A stretch of 54,386 bases of DNA from CANKHA01 sp035652315 (GTDB taxonomy: Bacteria > Pseudomonadota > Alphaproteobacteria > Rhizobiales > Xanthobacteraceae): positions 1 through 54,386 of the forward strand of contig DASREA010000071.1 of the NCBI GenBank assembly GCA_035652315.1. The letters run 5' to 3'. The translations under genes were made by a program, and so were the position numbers. Shown here piece by piece: positions 8,205 to 17,619 of this stretch (its first letter is position 1; each line of letters starts with the position of its first letter). The notes below the pieces were generated by a model, which did not search any database, was not told the origin of the DNA, and was given only the letters and a program-made list of their open reading frames with translations.

Positions 8205-8990
8205 ATGGACATCGCAACGGCGCTCGGTCTCCTTGCCGGGGCGATCGTCCTTTGCACGCTCATCCTTATGGGCGGCGACATAAGGATGTTCTTCGACCTG
8301 CACGCCGGAATCGTCATCTTCGGCGGTTCCTTCGCGGCGACGCTCATCCGCTTTCCGCTCGCTTCGATTTTCCATGGAGTGCCGCTCGGCGCCCGCTTTG
8401 CATTCACACTGCGGCGCAAGTCCCAACGCGAGCTCGTCGACGAAATCGCCGGACTCGCCGAGATCGCGCGCAAGCAGGGTCCGCTCGGCTTGGAAAAAGC
8501 CGAGATCGACGATGCATTTCTGGCCAAGGGCATCCGTTTCGTCGCCGACGGCTACGACACTGATTTCATCCGCGACAATCTGGAACGCGACCGCGATAAT
8601 TTTCTCACCCACCTCGACGAAGGGCAGAAAATCTATCGCGCCATCGGCGACTGCGCGCCGGCTTTCGGCATGATCGGCACGCTGATCGGCATGGTGCAGA
8701 TGTTCGCCAACATGACCGATCCCTCCAAGCTCGGGCCTTATATGGCCGTTGCGCTGCTCGCCACCTTCTATGGCGCCGCGGTGGCCAATCTGCTCTGCCT
8801 GCCGATCGCCGACAAATTGCATCTCAAACTGCAGGACGAAGAAATTAACCGCACGCTCATCATCGACGGCATTCTGATGATCCGCCAGGCCAAAAGTCCG
8901 ACGCTGGTTCGTGAAATGCTGCTCGCTTATCTGCCGGAGCGCCACCGCCACGACGAGGAGGAAGCCGAGCCGGAAGCGGTCGCCGCCTAG
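8205..8990 (+). CDS. MotA/TolQ/ExbB-family proton-channel stator protein (orphan)
   Basis: A 261-residue membrane protein of the MotA type. Two helices lie in the first 50 residues (LAGAIVLCTLIL and IVIFGGSFAATLI), then a cytoplasmic helical region, then the paired helices around residues 150-200 (FGMIGTLIGMVQM and VALLATFYGAAVANLLCLP) that form the ion path. A GGGGGAA box sits just before the ATG at 8205. It is followed 35 bases later by a MotB-like gene. No flagellar gene is in the window, so it could be a second stator or power an unrelated envelope process. The family call is firm; the flagellar role is not shown. Confidence 0.85.
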   Translation: MDIATALGLLAGAIVLCTLILMGGDIRMFFDLHAGIVIFGGSFAATLIRFPLASIFHGVPLGARFAFTLRRKSQRELVDEIAGLAEIARKQGPLGLEKAEIDDAFLAKGIRFVADGYDTDFIRDNLERDRDNFLTHLDEGQKIYRAIGDCAPAFGMIGTLIGMVQMFANMTDPSKLGPYMAVALLATFYGAAVANLLCLPIADKLHLKLQDEEINRTLIIDGILMIRQAKSPTLVREMLLAYLPERHRHDEEEAEPEAVAA

Positions 8991-9025
8991 GCGCAGCCCG
9001 TCTTGCGCGCGAAACGGATCCCACG

Positions 9026-9853
9026 ATGGCCAAGAAGAAAGCAGCGGCACATGGAGGAGGGCACGGCTGGTTCGTGACTTTCGCCGATTTGATGGGCCTC
9101 CTGGTCTCCTTCTTTGTGATGCTGGTTGCTTTTTCCACTCAGGACCAAGTCAAGCTGCAAGTGGTCGCCGGTTCGATGCGCGACGCCTTCGGCGTGCAGG
9201 ATCGGGTGCGCTATTCGGGCGTAATCGAAATGCTCGGATTGCCAACGCGGCCGAGGCTGAAGAACAGCGCGAACGTGCGGCCGGAAGATGCATCGGCGAC
9301 GCCCACGCCTGACGCACGCGGCGAGCAGCGCAGCTATGGCGCCAAATATCAGCAAGACCGCGACTTCGCGCTGGCTTCCGCTTCGCTGCGGCAGGCTTTG
9401 CAGGAGATGCCCGAGATTGCCGAAATGTCGAAGCACATCATGCTGGAGGACACCAAGGAGGGCCTCAACATCGAAATCGTGGACCAGGACGGACGGTCGA
9501 TGTTCGCGGAAGGTTCGAAGGAGCCTTACGAGCGCACCCGCAAACTGATCCAAAGGCTCGCCGGACCGCTAAAGGAGATGCCATTCCGCATTTCGATCAC
9601 CGGGCATACCTCGGCGAGCCAGGTTCCCGCAGGGCCCGGATATGGGCCGTGGGATTTGTCCGCCGACCGCGCCAATATCGTGCGCGAAATCCTGCAAGCG
9701 GAAGGCGTGCCTTCGGGGCATATCTTCATGGTCGCCGGCAAAGCCGACACCCAGCCGCTGTTCCCTGACGATCCATACATCGCCGCCAATCGCCGGGTGA
9801 CGATCACGTTAATGCGCGAGGCGCCGCCGCTGCCGCCCGGGTTCACGCCTTAG
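9026..9853 (+). CDS. MotB-like peptidoglycan-anchored stator partner (OmpA domain)
   Basis: A 275-residue protein. It has a short basic N-terminus and one membrane helix with the critical aspartate in the FADLMGLLVSFFVMLVAF segment (about residues 14-31). A linker rich in Pro and Ala follows, then an OmpA-type peptidoglycan-binding domain from about residue 155 (FRISITGHTSASQV, then LSADRANIVREIL and ANRRVTI). The Asp fits proton translocation with the MotA-like protein encoded directly upstream. The helix reads FADLMGLL rather than the usual MotB YADFMTALM, so this is a divergent member. The two genes form a pair before the kup genes and lack flagellar neighbours. Confidence 0.87.
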   Translation: MAKKKAAAHGGGHGWFVTFADLMGLLVSFFVMLVAFSTQDQVKLQVVAGSMRDAFGVQDRVRYSGVIEMLGLPTRPRLKNSANVRPEDASATPTPDARGEQRSYGAKYQQDRDFALASASLRQALQEMPEIAEMSKHIMLEDTKEGLNIEIVDQDGRSMFAEGSKEPYERTRKLIQRLAGPLKEMPFRISITGHTSASQVPAGPGYGPWDLSADRANIVREILQAEGVPSGHIFMVAGKADTQPLFPDDPYIAANRRVTITLMREAPPLPPGFTP

Positions 9854-10010
9854 GCTGCTTTGAGGCGACACCCGAGCCCTTGGCGCGGCCGGGAACTTCT
9901 CTCCTATCGCCGATCTTCTGGTGGCGAACAGCCCGCTCAAAGCCGTATTGCGGGGACGCGGGTCCTTGCTATAAGGCGCGTTCCCGCGGGCGAGAAGCAA
10001 GCTAATTGGA

Positions 10011-11918
10011 ATGACAAGCCAGGAAACGACGGCCGCCTCCGACACCGAGTCCGCCGGATCGCAAGACCGCGCCAACTTCTGGAAATTGGCGCTCGGCAGC
10101 ATCGGGGTCGTTTACGGCGATATCGGCACGAGCCCGCTCTACGCATTTCGCGAAGCCGCGCGCGCCGCCGCCGACGGTGGCTCCGTCGATCGGCCGATCG
10201 TCCTCGGCGTCTTGTCCCTGATCGTCTGGTCGCTGCTGATCACGGTGACGGCGAAATACGTGCTTGTTCTGCTGCGGGCGGACAACAATGGCGAAGGCGG
10301 CACACTGTCGCTGACAGCATTGGCTACACGCGCTTTTGGCCGCCGCACCTTCATTATCGTCATCGGCGTGATTGGCGCCTCGATGTTCCTGGGCGACAGC
10401 GTGATCACGCCGGCGATCTCGGTACTTTCCGCGGTCGAAGGTCTGAAACTGGCGACGCCCGCTTTCAGCGAGTTCGTGGCGCCGCTCGCCGTCGCGATTC
10501 TCATCGCGCTGTTTGCTGCGCAGCGCGGCGGCACGGCGCGAGTCGCCGCATTATTCGGCCCGGTGATGACGATCTGGTTTGTCGCCATTGCCATCGCCGG
10601 CGCTTTGCATATTCATGACGATCCGAACGTGTTGATCGCGCTCAATCCGATTTACGGCATCCAATTTCTCGCCGCGCACGGCGCCATCGGCCTGGTCACG
10701 CTCGGCGCGGTGTTCCTGTGCGTCACCGGGGGTGAGGCGCTGTATGCCGACCTTGGTCATTTCGGGCGCAAGCCCATTCAGACCGCCTGGCTCAGCCTGG
10801 TGTTGCCGGCGCTGCTGATCAATTATTTCGGACAGGGCGCGAAGGTTCTCGCGGATCCCGCCGCGATCGAAAATCCCTTTTATCGGCTGGTGCCGGATGT
10901 CCTGCTCATGCCGATGATTGTGCTGGCGACCGTGGCCACGGTCATTGCCAGCCAGGCGGTGATTACCGGTGCCTATTCACTCGTGCATCAAGCGATCCAG
11001 CTCGGCTTCCTGCCGCGGCTTGCTGTCTTGCACACCTCGGCTTCCCACGTCGGGCAAATCTACATCCCCCGGGTGACGCTGGTGCTGCTTGTCGGCGTGT
11101 TGCTGCTCGTCGGATTGTTCCGCACCTCCAGTGCGCTGGCCTCGGCCTATGGCATTGCGGTGGCCACCACGATGGTGGTCGACGGCGTGCTCGCTTTCTT
11201 CGTGATTTGGAAGCAATGGCAATGGCGGCTCTGGCAGGCCGGTCTTCTGATCTTGCCCTTCTTTGTGGTCGACGTGACCTTCTTCTCCGCGAATTTCCTC
11301 AAGCTGTTCGAGGGGGCCTGGGCGCCATTGCTGTTCGGCGCGACGATGGTTTTGATAATCCTGACCTGGCGCCGCGGCACCGCCATCCTGATGCAGAAAA
11401 CGCGCCGAACGGAAATCCCGCTGGAAACCTTGATCCACAGCTTCGACAAAAAGCCGCCGCGCATTGTTCCGGGCACGGCGGTGTTTCTCACCAGCGATCC
11501 GGAATTTGCGCCGACCGCTCTGCTGCACAATCTCAAGCACAACAAAGTGCTGCACGAGCAGAATGTGATCCTGACCGTCGTGATCGCCGACACGCCACGC
11601 GTTCCGCTCAGCGAGCGGGTAACCATCACCCCGATCTCGCCGCTCTTCCGCCGCGTCTCGTTGCGTTTCGGCTACATGGAGTCGCCGAATGTGCCGCAGG
11701 CGCTCGCCATTGCCCGCAAGCATGGCTGGCAGTTCGACATCATGTCGACGTCCTTTTTCTTGTCGCGCCGCGCCCTCAAGCCTTCCGCGCATTCCGGCAT
11801 GCCGCGCTGGCAGGACCGGCTCTATATTTTCCTCGCCCGTTCAGCGAGTGACGCGACGGACTTCTTCCAGATTCCCACCGGGCGTGTGGTCGAAGTGGGC
11901 ACCCAGGTGACGATCTAA
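10011..11918 (+). CDS. kup: KUP-family potassium uptake transporter, copy 1
   Basis: A 635-residue inner-membrane K+/H+ symporter. It has the family signature LGSIGVVYGDIGTSPLYAF near residues 29-47, about twelve membrane helices to residue 460, and a cytoplasmic C-terminal domain containing VFLTSDPEFAPTALLHNLKHNKVLHE and the end DFFQIPTGRVVEVGTQVTI. It imports potassium in low-K+ or acidic conditions. The ATG at 10011 starts a short Ser/Thr-rich leader typical of the family. A second kup gene follows on the same strand after 185 bases, clearly a tandem paralogue. Family identity is certain; division of labour between the copies is unknown. Confidence 0.95.
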   Translation: MTSQETTAASDTESAGSQDRANFWKLALGSIGVVYGDIGTSPLYAFREAARAAADGGSVDRPIVLGVLSLIVWSLLITVTAKYVLVLLRADNNGEGGTLSLTALATRAFGRRTFIIVIGVIGASMFLGDSVITPAISVLSAVEGLKLATPAFSEFVAPLAVAILIALFAAQRGGTARVAALFGPVMTIWFVAIAIAGALHIHDDPNVLIALNPIYGIQFLAAHGAIGLVTLGAVFLCVTGGEALYADLGHFGRKPIQTAWLSLVLPALLINYFGQGAKVLADPAAIENPFYRLVPDVLLMPMIVLATVATVIASQAVITGAYSLVHQAIQLGFLPRLAVLHTSASHVGQIYIPRVTLVLLVGVLLLVGLFRTSSALASAYGIAVATTMVVDGVLAFFVIWKQWQWRLWQAGLLILPFFVVDVTFFSANFLKLFEGAWAPLLFGATMVLIILTWRRGTAILMQKTRRTEIPLETLIHSFDKKPPRIVPGTAVFLTSDPEFAPTALLHNLKHNKVLHEQNVILTVVIADTPRVPLSERVTITPISPLFRRVSLRFGYMESPNVPQALAIARKHGWQFDIMSTSFFLSRRALKPSAHSGMPRWQDRLYIFLARSASDATDFFQIPTGRVVEVGTQVTI

Positions 11919-12103
11919 CGACCGTTTAAGGTTCATATCTATTTGATTTATTGGCGTTTTCGTCGGCGCCCGACCGACGGATGCATGGCTGGACCCTCGC
12001 AAAATCATGGGAGAGGGGATGCAAAACAGGCGCGTTGGGGCTAGGTAAGCGCGGCATCATATTGCGGTGCAAAAGGAGCGGGCGCGGCGCCCGATTCTAC
12101 TTT

Positions 12104-14029
12104 ATGCCCCACATGGCGGACGCTCCTTCGGGGAGCGAAACGCCGGTTTATGGCGACGGTGAAGCTCGTCCAAAGGCCGGGTTCTGGGCGCTTGCTCTCG
12201 GCAGCATCGGCGTCGTCTACGGCGATATCGGCACCAGCCCGCTCTACGCCTTCCGCGAGTCGGTGCTCGCCGCCGTGGGGCCGGGCAATGCGGCAAGCGC
12301 ACCGGTGGTTCTCGGCATTCTTTCCCTGATCATCTGGGCGCTGATCGTCGTCGTCACGCTCAAATACGTCGTTATCCTGCTGCGTGCCGATAACAACGGC
12401 GAGGGCGGGACACTGGCGCTCATGGCGCTGGCGCAACGGGTCGTCGCCGCAGGCGCCGGCTTTGTCGTGGTGCTCGGCATCCTCAGCGCCGCGCTATTCT
12501 ACGGCGATGCCATCATCACTCCGGCGCTTTCGGTTCTCTCGGCAATCGAAGGGCTAAAAGTGGTGACGCCGGCTTTCGACCCTTACGTCGTCGCGCTGTC
12601 TTTCTTCATTCTGATCGCGCTTTTTTCAGTGCAGTCACACGGCACGGCCAGGGTCGCTGCCTATTTCGGCCCGATCACGCTTCTCTGGTTCGCCACGCTC
12701 GCGGTGGCGGGCATCTGGCACATCGCGCAAAATGTCACCGTGCTGCTCGCGTTTAATCCCGCCTACGCGATCGAGTTTCTGTGGCGTCACGGCATGATCG
12801 GGTTTGCCACGCTCGGCGCGGTTTTCCTCGTCGTCACCGGTTCGGAGGCCCTCTACGCCGACCTCGGGCATTTCGGCCGCGGTCCAATCCGTGCCGCCTG
12901 GCTATTCGTGGCGCTGCCGGCGCTGACCATCAATTATCTGGGGCAGGGCGCGCTGGTGCTCGCGGATCCCAAAGCGATCGATAATCCGTTTTTCCTGCTC
13001 TATCCGCAGTGGGCCATCTTGCCGATGGTCGGCTTGGCGACGGCGGCGACGGTAATCGCCAGCCAGGCGGTCATCACCGGCGCCTATTCGATGACCAGCC
13101 AGGCGGTGCAGCTCGGGTTGCTGCCGCGCTTGGACATTCGCCACACATCGGAAGCGCAGTTCGGCCAGATCTACATGCCGCGCGTGAATCTCCTACTGCT
13201 TGTCGGGGTCGCCTTGCTGGTGCTTTTGTTCCGCTCGTCGAGCGCGCTGGCCTCGGCCTACGGAATTGCGGTGACCGGCACCATGGTGGTGACGTCACTG
13301 CTGGCCTTCATGGTGATCTGGATATCTTGGCGATGGTCGGTGCCTGCCACCGCACTGCTTATCGTCCCGTTTCTATTTGTGGATCTGACATTTCTTTCTG
13401 CCAACTTGCTGAAAATCGTCGAGGGCGGTTGGGTGCCGCTCGCGCTCGGTGGAGCGATCATGATTGTCATGCTCACATGGCGGCGCGGGACGAGGATACT
13501 CTTCCAGAAAACGCGCCGGCTCGAGACACCGCTGGTCGACCTCGTGCGCACGCTGGAAAGAAAACCGCCGCTGCGGGTGACCGGCACCGCGGTATTTCTG
13601 ACCAGCGACCCGGAAAGCGCGCCGACGGCGCTGCTGCACAGCCTCAAGCACTACAAAGTGCTGCACGAGAAGAATGTCATTCTCACGGTAGAGATTTCCC
13701 ATCTGCCGCGCGTGCCGCGGGACGAGCGCGTCGTCATCGATCCGATCGGCGAGACATTTTCGCGCGTCAAGCTTCGCTTTGGATTCATGGAGGTACCGAA
13801 CGTGCCGCGCGCGTTGGGGATTGCGCGCAAACTCGGCTGGACTTTCGATATCATGTCGACGTCGTTCTTCCTGTCGCGGCGCACCTTGCGCCTCGCCGCG
13901 CAATCGGAAATGCCGCGCTGGCAGGATCGTCTGTATATATGGCTGGCACGCGCGGCAAATGACGCCACAAATTACTTCCAGATTCCAACCGAGCGCGTGG
14001 TCGAAATCGGAACTCAGGTGACCATCTAG
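12104..14029 (+). CDS. kup: KUP-family potassium uptake transporter, copy 2
   Basis: A paralogue of the preceding gene, about 641 residues. It has the same LGSIGVVYGDIGTSPLYAF signature and a near-identical ending DATNYFQIPTERVVEIGTQVTI. The two proteins align throughout, but many substitutions show an old duplication. The frame stays open to 11951, but that leader looks non-coding. I chose the ATG at 12104 (MPHMADAP); ATG at 12113 is the alternative. No strong ribosome binding site is adjacent: a GGAG lies about 25 bases upstream and a GGGCGC/GCGCCC hairpin sits between. The 185-base gap to copy 1 leaves room for an independent promoter. Confidence 0.93.
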   Translation: MPHMADAPSGSETPVYGDGEARPKAGFWALALGSIGVVYGDIGTSPLYAFRESVLAAVGPGNAASAPVVLGILSLIIWALIVVVTLKYVVILLRADNNGEGGTLALMALAQRVVAAGAGFVVVLGILSAALFYGDAIITPALSVLSAIEGLKVVTPAFDPYVVALSFFILIALFSVQSHGTARVAAYFGPITLLWFATLAVAGIWHIAQNVTVLLAFNPAYAIEFLWRHGMIGFATLGAVFLVVTGSEALYADLGHFGRGPIRAAWLFVALPALTINYLGQGALVLADPKAIDNPFFLLYPQWAILPMVGLATAATVIASQAVITGAYSMTSQAVQLGLLPRLDIRHTSEAQFGQIYMPRVNLLLLVGVALLVLLFRSSSALASAYGIAVTGTMVVTSLLAFMVIWISWRWSVPATALLIVPFLFVDLTFLSANLLKIVEGGWVPLALGGAIMIVMLTWRRGTRILFQKTRRLETPLVDLVRTLERKPPLRVTGTAVFLTSDPESAPTALLHSLKHYKVLHEKNVILTVEISHLPRVPRDERVVIDPIGETFSRVKLRFGFMEVPNVPRALGIARKLGWTFDIMSTSFFLSRRTLRLAAQSEMPRWQDRLYIWLARAANDATNYFQIPTERVVEIGTQVTI

Positions 14030-14041
14030 GGGAAGCCGCGC

Positions 14042-14539
14042 TTAAAGATTGCCGCCGAAAAGCAGCCCGGGGAAGAGCGGGTATTGGAAAAGCACGCCGA
14101 ACGTAATCCATATGCCTATGGTCGTGCCCGCCGCCGTTGCGGCAGCGGCGAGAACCGATTTTCTCCCGTGCAACTTCATATACAGGAAGACATAAGCTGC
14201 GGTTGCCGGGAGGAAACCGATTAGCAGCACTGCAACGATATAGGCGAAGATCCAGAAGTTCGCCGAAAGAACGCGGCTTGTCGGAGCCACTTCGTCGCCC
14301 TCCGCCTTCCACTCGATAATTTTCTGGGCGCTGACGAATTGGCGGACGGCGCGCCCCGCCGACGTTTCCGTCTGGGCGATGGCGTCGATCAGCGCGAGAA
14401 TAATCGTGATCCAGGCGACGAGGATGGGAACCTCGGCGGCGCTGCGCGGATAGGTGCTGGCCCAAACCAAAAAAATCACGCCGATGGCGAGGATCACCAA
14501 GGATGCGCTGAAATCCCGCCAATAGATCTTGCCGATCAT
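14042..14539 (-). CDS. tctB: TTT transporter small membrane subunit TctB
   Basis: A 165-residue protein with four predicted helices (SASLVILAIGVIFLVWAS, VPILVAWITIILALIDAI, FWIFAYIVAVLLIGF, GTTIGIWITFGVLFQY), the usual size and topology of TctB in tripartite tricarboxylate transporters. It assists TctA in proton- or sodium-driven uptake of a carboxylate. Its ATG overlaps the tctA stop by four bases on the same strand, so it is the last gene of a tctC-tctA-tctB unit. This order differs from the classical tctCBA. TctB proteins diverge fast, so the call rests largely on topology and position. Confidence 0.82.
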   Translation of the reverse strand: MIGKIYWRDFSASLVILAIGVIFLVWASTYPRSAAEVPILVAWITIILALIDAIAQTETSAGRAVRQFVSAQKIIEWKAEGDEVAPTSRVLSANFWIFAYIVAVLLIGFLPATAAYVFLYMKLHGRKSVLAAAATAAGTTIGIWITFGVLFQYPLFPGLLFGGNL

Positions 14540-16035
14540 TGGCTCGCCTCCTGGGGCGGCGTGCGGCGCAGGCCGCGCACCGCGGGGATCAGCATCGCGC
14601 CGATGATCAGCAGGAACAGGACCAACGATGTCGTCCGGGTAAAGAAAATGGTCCAATCGCCGTCGGCCATGTTGAGCGACTGGTGAAAGCTGCGCTCGGC
14701 GAGCTCGCCGAGAATGAGGGCAATGACCAGTGTGACGCGCGGGAAGCGGAAGCGGATCATGACGTAACCGAGCATGCCGAAGACGACGGCGGTGACAACG
14801 TCCCCGGCCGCTTCGCGCAGCGCATAGACGCCGGCCAAAGCCGCCGTCACTACCACCGGCACGAGGATGTGCACGTCGAGCTTGGTAATCAGCGCCAGCG
14901 GCTGTGCAATCCCGAGCACGACGATATTCGACAACAGTGTCGAGGCGACGAGCGATAAGATCAGCGCAAAGATGACGCCCTGGTTGTGAATCAGCAGCAT
15001 CGGTCCGGGGTCGACGCCGTGCAGCACGAGTACGCCGAGAAAGACCGCCATCTCTGCCGAACCCGGAATACCGAAAGAGAGCGTAGGGATCAGCGCGCCG
15101 CCGTCCTTCGCATTGTTCGAGGCTTCGGGGCCGATGACGCCCTCGATGTTGCCGGTGCCGAAGGTTTCCGGGTGTTTCGATATTTGCATCGCGGCGGTGT
15201 ACGACAAAAAGGCGGCGACAGTTCCGCCAAGGCCGGGAATGGCGCCGACGATCGTGCCGATGATCGAGCCTTGAAGCGTCGTCCTCCAATGCTTCACCGC
15301 GAGCCAGGCGCCTTCCCACACGCTGGTGATTTTGCTGGTGGAGCCCGCCTCGGCGATGGTACCGCCGGAAACCGAGAGTGCGATCATTTCGGAAAGCGCG
15401 AAAAGACCAGTCAGCGCCGGAACGAGGGGCACTCCATCCCACAAATAATCCGAGCCGAAGGTGAATCGCACCGTGCCGCCGACTGCGTCATAGCCGACGA
15501 AAGAGAGGATAAGGCCAATGGCGCCGGCGATAAGTCCGCGGAGAAATTGTCCGCCGGTCGAGACCGCGATCGCGGTGAGGCCCATCATCGCCAGCATGAA
15601 GTATTCCGGCGGCCCAAACAGCAAGACGATCGATTTCATGATCGGGATCACGACAATGAGCGTGAAAATGCCGATCAAGCCGCCGATGGTGGAGGCGCCG
15701 GCGGCGGCGCCGATAGCAAGCCCGCCCTTGCCCTGCTTGGCCAGCGGATAGCCGTCGAAACAAGTGGCGGCGTTCGGAGCGGTGCCTGGTGTATTGATCA
15801 GGATGGCGGAGATCGAGCCGCCCGCCGATACCGATCCCATGATGCCGCCCATGAGCAGCATCGCCTGATTGGGCTCCAGGCTGTAGGTGATCGGCATCAA
15901 CAGCGCGATCGCGGTCGTGCCGCCCAGACCGGGCATGACGCCGAAAATCAGCCCGACGATCACGCCGAGCCAAAGAAATAAAAACCCGGAGAGCGTGAAC
16001 AGCGATTGAAGGGCCGTCAGCGTACTTTCAAGCAT
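14536..16035 (-). CDS. tctA: TTT transporter large membrane subunit TctA
   Basis: A 499-residue, roughly twelve-helix permease. The family hallmarks are LFLWLGVIVGLIFGVMPGLGGTTAIALLMPITY near the N-terminus and its inverted counterpart GTIVGAIPGLGGTVAAFLSYTAA in the second half, plus GGSISAILINTPGTAPNAATCFDGYPLA. With TctB and the periplasmic TctC it imports a carboxylate whose identity cannot be read from the sequence. It lies 50 bases after tctC and overlaps tctB by four bases. The identification is secure. Confidence 0.95.
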   Translation of the reverse strand: MLESTLTALQSLFTLSGFLFLWLGVIVGLIFGVMPGLGGTTAIALLMPITYSLEPNQAMLLMGGIMGSVSAGGSISAILINTPGTAPNAATCFDGYPLAKQGKGGLAIGAAAGASTIGGLIGIFTLIVVIPIMKSIVLLFGPPEYFMLAMMGLTAIAVSTGGQFLRGLIAGAIGLILSFVGYDAVGGTVRFTFGSDYLWDGVPLVPALTGLFALSEMIALSVSGGTIAEAGSTSKITSVWEGAWLAVKHWRTTLQGSIIGTIVGAIPGLGGTVAAFLSYTAAMQISKHPETFGTGNIEGVIGPEASNNAKDGGALIPTLSFGIPGSAEMAVFLGVLVLHGVDPGPMLLIHNQGVIFALILSLVASTLLSNIVVLGIAQPLALITKLDVHILVPVVVTAALAGVYALREAAGDVVTAVVFGMLGYVMIRFRFPRVTLVIALILGELAERSFHQSLNMADGDWTIFFTRTTSLVLFLLIIGAMLIPAVRGLRRTPPQEASQ

Positions 16036-16085
16036 GATTGGTCAGCCGAAACGGCCCTTCCATCGCGATGCAATGCGTTCCGTGG

Positions 16086-17045
16086 TTATTTGGCGCTTTC
16101 GTTTTTGACCAGCGCTTCTTTGTACTTCGAATAAAGCGCCAAGCCGCGATCCGCGCCTTCTTTCGCCTTGCTCGAAGGCTGGAATGCGAAGCCTTCTTTT
16201 TCGGCATGTTTTTTCACGTCGGGGTCGGCCATCGCCTTTTCGATGGAATCGGAAAGCGTTTTGATGATCTGCGGCGACAATCCGGGCGGACCGACCACGA
16301 AGCGCTCAACGCCGAGACCGGTCAGTCCCGCATGGCCGAGCTCGGCAATGGTCTTCACGCCGGGAATGCTGCTTTTTTCTTCCGTGGTGAAAATGCCGCG
16401 CATGTCGCCGGATTGGATGAATTGCTGCAAGGTGGATACCGGCGCCACCGCCGCGTCGCCGTCGCCGCGGACCACGCCGACAATATAGTCATTGGTGCCT
16501 TTGTAGCCGGTCAGATGCTGGACCGGAAACTTCAGCTCCTTGGAGAAAATTTCCGACGCGGCATACGCGGTCGAGCCGAAATCCGTGCTCGGGACTTTCA
16601 CCGGCCGTCCGAGCTTCTGCATGTCCTCGATAGTATGGATGCTCGACTTCGCCGGCACCGCGATCATGTATTCCTCAGTGGCGAGGCGGGCGATCCAACT
16701 GAACTTGGCCATATCGTAACCGGGGTCCTCACCCCCCAGCCCCGGGATGGCGGCGCCCGGCATGTTGATGATGGCGATGGTGTAGCCGTCGGGCGGCGCG
16801 CGATAGGTTTGCGCCGTGCCCTTGGCGCCGCCGGCGCCGGCGACGTTGGTCGGAAGCACCTGAACCTTGTTTGGCAGCGTCTTCTCCATCGCCGGAGCGA
16901 GGATGCGGACCGTTCGATCGAATCCGCCGCCAGGGCCGAACGGAATGATGAACTGAATATTTTTCTCGGGATAACCGGCGCCCATCGCCGGACCGGCCAA
17001 AGCGGCAGTTATTCCCATAGCTATGGCGCAAGCAGTTCTGAGCAT
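16086..17045 (-). CDS. tctC: TTT transporter periplasmic binding protein (TctC/Bug family)
   Basis: A 319-residue precursor. The signal peptide MLRTACAIAMGITAALAGPA is cleaved near AMGAG, and the mature part opens YPEKNIQFIIPFGPGGGFD, the Bug-family substrate loop. It binds a carboxylate in the periplasm and delivers it to TctA/TctB. GGGGAGGA about seven bases before the ATG at 17045 fixes the start; an upstream in-frame ATG at 17174 would bury the signal peptide. Bug proteins are strongly amplified in alpha- and betaproteobacteria, and a distant relative occurs at 52034. It is the first gene of the unit. Confidence 0.93.
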   Translation of the reverse strand: MLRTACAIAMGITAALAGPAMGAGYPEKNIQFIIPFGPGGGFDRTVRILAPAMEKTLPNKVQVLPTNVAGAGGAKGTAQTYRAPPDGYTIAIINMPGAAIPGLGGEDPGYDMAKFSWIARLATEEYMIAVPAKSSIHTIEDMQKLGRPVKVPSTDFGSTAYAASEIFSKELKFPVQHLTGYKGTNDYIVGVVRGDGDAAVAPVSTLQQFIQSGDMRGIFTTEEKSSIPGVKTIAELGHAGLTGLGVERFVVGPPGLSPQIIKTLSDSIEKAMADPDVKKHAEKEGFAFQPSSKAKEGADRGLALYSKYKEALVKNESAK

Positions 17046-17259
17046 TAAATCCTCCCCTATGGTGCTAAAGGCTTGATTTGGCGCGAGGGTAGCCGGACCC
17101 TGGCCGACCGGCAACAGTGGAACGCCCGCCGCAATTCCTAATTTTAGTCGAAGAAGCGGCGCTGGATGCGGCAATTCGACCCGCTTGGCGCCGCCCTGGA
17201 CGCCTTGGTGGCCAGGGCTTATGGGTCACGAACAAAGCATTTCCCGGAGGATCGTTTCG

Positions 17260-17592
17260 ATGCCCGATGCGAGCCAGCCCCAGGTGCGAAATCTCGCCCC
17301 GGAAGAAGTGGCCCGCGGCCTTCGCGAAGGCCGGATGCTACTCGTCGATGTGCGCGAGCAGAACGAAATCGACATGGAAAGCTATCCGGACGCGGTGCAT
17401 GTACCACTTTCCACGTTCGATCCCGCGGCCATCCCCAGCCCTGGCGCAAAGCAGGTTGTTTTTGCCTGCCGCTCGGGCCGCCGTTCGGTGACTGCCTCCC
17501 TCGCCGCGCAAGAACAGGGCTATCCCTACGACGCTCATCTTGCCGGCGGCATTCTGGCCTGGAAAGCGGCGGGCCTGCCGACCAAGACCTGA
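17260..17592 (+). CDS. Rhodanese-like domain protein
   Basis: A single-domain rhodanese of 110 residues. The active-site loop is FACRSGRRS, with Cys about residue 69 in the CxSGxRS pattern, preceded by LLVDVREQNEI and HVPLSTF and followed by GGILAWKAAGLP. Such proteins carry sulfane sulfur on the cysteine for thiosulfate/cyanide transfer or sulfur relay. A GGAGGATCG box eight bases upstream supports the ATG at 17260. The gene stands between divergent tctC and convergent lpxXL with no clear partner, so its physiological sulfur acceptor is unknown. Confidence 0.9.
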   Translation: MPDASQPQVRNLAPEEVARGLREGRMLLVDVREQNEIDMESYPDAVHVPLSTFDPAAIPSPGAKQVVFACRSGRRSVTASLAAQEQGYPYDAHLAGGILAWKAAGLPTKT

Positions 17593-17619
17593 GAGACTGG
17601 CTCGCGGCAGGTTTCACGC

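Noticed and set aside
11951..12103. N-terminal extension of the second Kup protein
   Set aside because: The frame is open, but the 51 extra residues (Cys/Gly/Arg-rich) resemble non-coding translation and homology begins after 12104.
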